Positions 7,239-8,003 of a stretch of DNA of 8,003 bases are shown one piece after another. The DNA is taken from positions 1 to 8,003 of the forward strand of contig JAXDBV010000295.1 of assembly GCA_034678415.1 (NCBI GenBank), read 5' to 3'. A model generated the notes under the pieces. It saw only the letters and a program-made list of their open reading frames with translations, did no database searches and had not been told where the DNA came from. The translations under genes were made by a program, and so were the position numbers. Every line of letters starts with the position of its first letter. Position 1 is the stretch's first letter. This DNA comes from JAXDBV01 sp034678415. Lineage in GTDB: Bacteria > Bacteroidota > Bacteroidia > Bacteroidales > VadinHA17.

Positions 7239-8003
7239 TTACAATTCAATGGTGATGAGAACCTCTTCGTTAACAGATGCCTGGAAATCGATGTAAATGC
7301 TTTTTTCAATGGCTCTGATGCTAAATAGTCTTTCGTTGCCGTTAACAAATAGTCTTGTGGGCGGGGATGGGAGCAACAGGTGAAAATCAATATCGGTCTC
7401 GTGCGCAAAAATCTGAAGTTTCAGGACCTTATGATTGATACTGAAGATGTACTTTATTCCCTGTGCGGAAGGATAGGTCACACACACCTCGGCACGGTTC
7501 ACACCTGCTGCATACCATCGCGGTGCCAATCTCACTTTGTGCAACTCCTTGAACAGGTCGGTCACACCGGCAAGCCCTTCCACCAGTGCATAGAGCATGC
7601 TGCTGGAGCCCCAGCTGTCGGCAGGTTGTGCTTCAGGACTCGTACTGGTGGCAACCGATGAAGGGGTACCGTCAGGAAAATACCAGAGATAGCTCTCACC
7701 CTTTTCGGTAATCATGCGGTAATACTGGTTCAATATTTCAATCCCATACTTCTCGAATCCGTGTTCAAAGGCTGCATGTGCCAGCTCACCGCCCACAAGC
7801 GGCATGATACCTCCGTTGACATAGGTGCCGGGAATGAGTTTGTCATCACCGAAGATGCCGGCAGGAAAAGGAGGATCGATGGAATACCACTCCGCGAGAG
7901 GATTATTTTTTTTCTTTCTTGACTGGTATTCACGCAGGATAGACACTGCCATCTCATGCGTTGTGACACCCCTGTTAATATTCACGGGATTGCTGAGGCT
8001 CAG
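7239..8003 (-). CDS. Six-hairpin-type glycosidase, C-terminal part
   Basis: The frame is open from the right edge and ends with TAA at 7239-7241, giving the last 254 residues of a larger protein. The segment EWYSIDPPFPAGIFGDDKLI then PGTYVNGGIMPLVGGELAHA looks like the helical barrel of (alpha/alpha)6 'six-hairpin' glycosidases, with NGG as the loop before a helix. ADSWGSSSMLYALVEGLAGV is a typical late barrel helix, and VRLAPRW starts a C-terminal beta-sheet domain. No frameshift or early stop is visible here. The family number cannot be fixed without the catalytic part, which lies outside the window; alternatives are GH78-, GH63- or GH94-like barrels. It is the first visible gene of the operon, five bases or less from the aminotransferase remnant, so it was probably co-transcribed with it. 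Its substrate is likely an oligosaccharide from the same glycan as the GH38 neighbour. Confidence 0.65.
   Translation of the reverse strand: MSLSNPVNINRGVTTHEMAVSILREYQSRKKKNNPLAEWYSIDPPFPAGIFGDDKLIPGTYVNGGIMPLVGGELAHAAFEHGFEKYGIEILNQYYRMITEKGESYLWYFPDGTPSSVATSTSPEAQPADSWGSSSMLYALVEGLAGVTDLFKELHKVRLAPRWYAAGVNRAEVCVTYPSAQGIKYIFSINHKVLKLQIFAHETDIDFHLLLPSPPTRLFVNGNERLFSIRAIEKSIYIDFQASVNEEVLITIEL

Noticed and set aside
321..7670. GGTACC occurs six times (321, 1585, 1766, 3236, 4300, 7665), more than the one or two expected
   Set aside because: It was picked after the fact, spacing is irregular, sites fall mostly inside coding sequence, and no associated enzyme or repeat is visible.
1445..8003. 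CRISPR array, tRNA, insertion sequence or attachment site as a cause of the rearrangements
   Set aside because: No regularly spaced repeats, tRNA-like folds, transposase motifs or clear inverted-repeat ends were seen near the junctions.

Overview
This window looks like part of a Bacteroidota (probably Bacteroidales) chromosome. The evidence is indirect: moderate base composition, a lipoprotein-type family 43 glycosidase whose start has no clear Shine-Dalgarno site, and a long single-strand run of glycan-breakdown genes. No rRNA, tRNA, CRISPR array, transposase or integrase was seen.

Layout. Positions 1-269 hold the 5' end of an unrecognised minus-strand reading frame that runs off the left edge. 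Positions 388-1326 hold an apparently intact plus-strand GH43-like lipoprotein. A short convergent gap with a possible hairpin follows. From 1445 to the right edge everything reads on the minus strand, in transcription order from right to left: the C-terminal 254 residues of a six-hairpin-type glycosidase (7239-8003), a C-terminal stub of a class V aminotransferase (7096-7236), a broken glycosidase-like gene (6209-7099), a sugar-isomerase-like TIM barrel missing its C-terminus (5392-6195), a broken GH38 alpha-mannosidase missing its N-terminus (3314-5401), an intact Gfo/Idh/MocA oxidoreductase (2079-3302), a broken uroporphyrinogen-decarboxylase-family gene (1539-2079), and a short foreign-looking C-terminal tail (1445-1537). 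Spacing is tight, with 1- to 4-base overlaps or gaps of about 10-15 bases, as in one operon.

The main observation is that this operon is decaying. Reading the fragments in order shows single-base indels in short homopolymers, a 2-base tandem duplication, three in-frame stops, a probable ATG-to-ATA start loss, and several inferred deletions of hundreds of bases that join the front of one gene to the back of the same or the next gene. The original operon probably took apart a mannose-containing glycan outside or in the periplasm and processed the released sugar by oxidation, isomerisation and PLP-dependent steps. As it stands, GH38 lacks its nucleophile region, so the pathway is very unlikely to work. 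The GH43-like gene, the oxidoreductase and the visible part of the six-hairpin glycosidase show no lesions. A noisy or chimeric assembly is the main alternative explanation. I see no convincing new biological system beyond this decayed gene combination.
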